Source: Psychromonas sp030397575 (GTDB lineage: Bacteria > Pseudomonadota > Gammaproteobacteria > Enterobacterales > Psychromonadaceae). From it: a stretch of DNA of 64,000 nt. Each line of letters opens with the position of its first letter. Within the stretch, counting starts at the first letter, position 1. Location: assembly GCF_046250175.1 (NCBI RefSeq), contig NZ_CP176468.1. One strand, 5' to 3'. Made by a program: the position numbers and the translations under genes. A model generated the notes under the pieces. The model was not told the DNA's origin. It saw nothing but the letters and a program-made list of their open reading frames with translations, and made no database searches. Shown here in pieces: positions 63,069 through 64,000 of the stretch.

Positions 63069-63956
63069 TCAATTAGCTACCCGTTTGCGCGTTAGTGCTA
63101 TTCCAGAAATAATAAATAACATTGCTACCAGGCTGTGCCAATCAATAGTTTCGCCTAAAAGAAGTGCGCCAGTAAAATACGCCACAACAGGAATCACATA
63201 ATTTATATAGGAAAGAAATGTAGGACCTGCCGAACCAATAACGGCAAACAAAAGAATGGTGGCAAATGCAGTCGGGCCAACACCTAACCACAACATGGAT
63301 AACGAGGCTTTTAAAGAATAACTTTGTTGCCACGGTAAATCTTGCCACAACCACAATGGCACTATAACGATACTAGAAATAATCATCACACCCGCTGCCG
63401 TAACAACAGGATTATAGGAGGGTAATCGTCTCACTAAAATGGCATTTATCGCATAACTAAAAGTTGCGAATAAAATCAATAGACCACTCAGCAAACTACT
63501 GTGGGCACCTACAAGTGACGGCCAAAGCACAATCACCACACCAGTAATGCCTAATATAAAACCAAAAACTTTAAAGCGATTAAGGCTTTCTCCAGACACA
63601 AAATAATGCGCCAAAATCATTGTCGCTAACGGCATAAATGCCATCAATAACCCCGTAATGCCCGAGCTAATATCTTTCTGGCCTGTTGAGATAAGAAAAA
63701 AAGGCAACAAATTACCCATGATACCTAACAGTAAAAAGATCGCCCAAGCCAAGGGCTCCACAGGCAAACGCCACCCCTTGCCATACATAAAGAGAGTGAG
63801 AATAATCGCTGCAATCAAAACTCTAAGAGAGACGATAGCCACAGGACTAAAGCTTTGAAGTGAGACAGCGGTAAACATAAATGATGTTCCCCACAACAGA
63901 ATGAGTAACAGCAGAGAAAGCCAGTCTTTAACGGTAGGCATATAGTTGAGAGTCAT
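63069..63956 (-). CDS. EamA-family (DMT) transporter
   Basis: A 295-residue inner-membrane carrier with about ten transmembrane helices arranged as two EamA repeats; LLLLILLWGTSFMFTAVSLQSFSPVAIVSLRV near the start and INYVIPVVAYFTGALLLGETIDWHSLVAMLFIISGIALT at the end are the typical repeat ends. Drug/metabolite exporters of this family have broad substrates. ATG at 63956 is 45 bases from the window edge; an ATG six codons inside (MPTVKDWLS) is an alternative. Confidence 0.9.
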   Translation of the reverse strand: MTLNYMPTVKDWLSLLLLILLWGTSFMFTAVSLQSFSPVAIVSLRVLIAAIILTLFMYGKGWRLPVEPLAWAIFLLLGIMGNLLPFFLISTGQKDISSGITGLLMAFMPLATMILAHYFVSGESLNRFKVFGFILGITGVVIVLWPSLVGAHSSLLSGLLILFATFSYAINAILVRRLPSYNPVVTAAGVMIISSIVIVPLWLWQDLPWQQSYSLKASLSMLWLGVGPTAFATILLFAVIGSAGPTFLSYINYVIPVVAYFTGALLLGETIDWHSLVAMLFIISGIALTRKRVAN

Positions 63957-64000
63957 GTGTTTGATCCAATTAGCATTATGACTAGAGAGTTTAACCGACA

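Overview
This window looks like chromosomal DNA from a cold-water or marine gammaproteobacterium of the Psychromonas/Moritella/Vibrio/Shewanella type. The sequence is AT-rich throughout. Housekeeping gene order follows the enteric-vibrio pattern (seqA-pgm divergent from ybfF, then ybfE-fldA-fur; parC-plsC; ilvY divergent from ilvC). A class II ketol-acid reductoisomerase, a very large NAD-glutamate dehydrogenase and remnants of an ATACCAATTA-ended palindromic element also fit such marine genera. I see no phage, plasmid, CRISPR array, rRNA or tRNA gene. The genus is inferred from gene order and protein resemblance only.

Layout. Positions 1-6700 (minus strand): an SrmB-like RNA helicase cut by the window edge, a YfcZ/YiiS small protein, glycogen phosphorylase, phosphoglucomutase and SeqA. 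Positions 6800-9480 (plus): ybfF, a 600 bp gap, then the ybfE-fldA-fur operon. Positions 9560-15830 (minus): an orphan TAXI-type binding protein coupled to argA, a TRIC-like channel, erpA, and clcA coupled to a membrane coiled-coil protein. Positions 16000-20970 (plus): hemL, parC-plsC, rraB.

Positions 21315-27528 (plus) hold the most unusual part: a tightly packed six-gene operon encoding a FabH/OleA-like ketosynthase, an extended SDR, a metallo-beta-lactamase-fold hydrolase, a PaaK/F390-synthetase-like adenylating enzyme, a Rieske oxygenase and a BtaA-like aminocarboxypropyl transferase, closed by a strong terminator. It reads as a lipid or acyl-derived metabolite pathway that I cannot match to a characterised one.

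Positions 27600-32345: DUF2750, ubiK, ilvY-sseA, and ilvC, whose 3' end and terminator have been amplified into four tandem copies. Positions 32580-38720: a soluble PAS-PAS chemoreceptor (BdlA-like), an operon of two spondin-domain exported proteins with a two-component system, and tcdA. Positions 38810-48170 (minus): NAD-glutamate dehydrogenase and a complete AapJQMP amino-acid ABC transporter, which together suggest uptake and oxidation of glutamate-type amino acids.

Positions 48650-61440 form a catabolic island around an IclR regulator: a cytoplasmic BisC-type molybdoenzyme, an SDR and an MFS transporter on the plus strand; hydantoinase/oxoprolinase subunits A and B, an FAD amine/amino-acid oxidase, a VOC protein and a cystathionine-lyase-type PLP enzyme on the minus strand. 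Its substrate is unknown; an N- and S-containing amino-acid derivative is a reasonable guess. The window ends with DUF4202, a tiny unrecognised gene and an EamA transporter.
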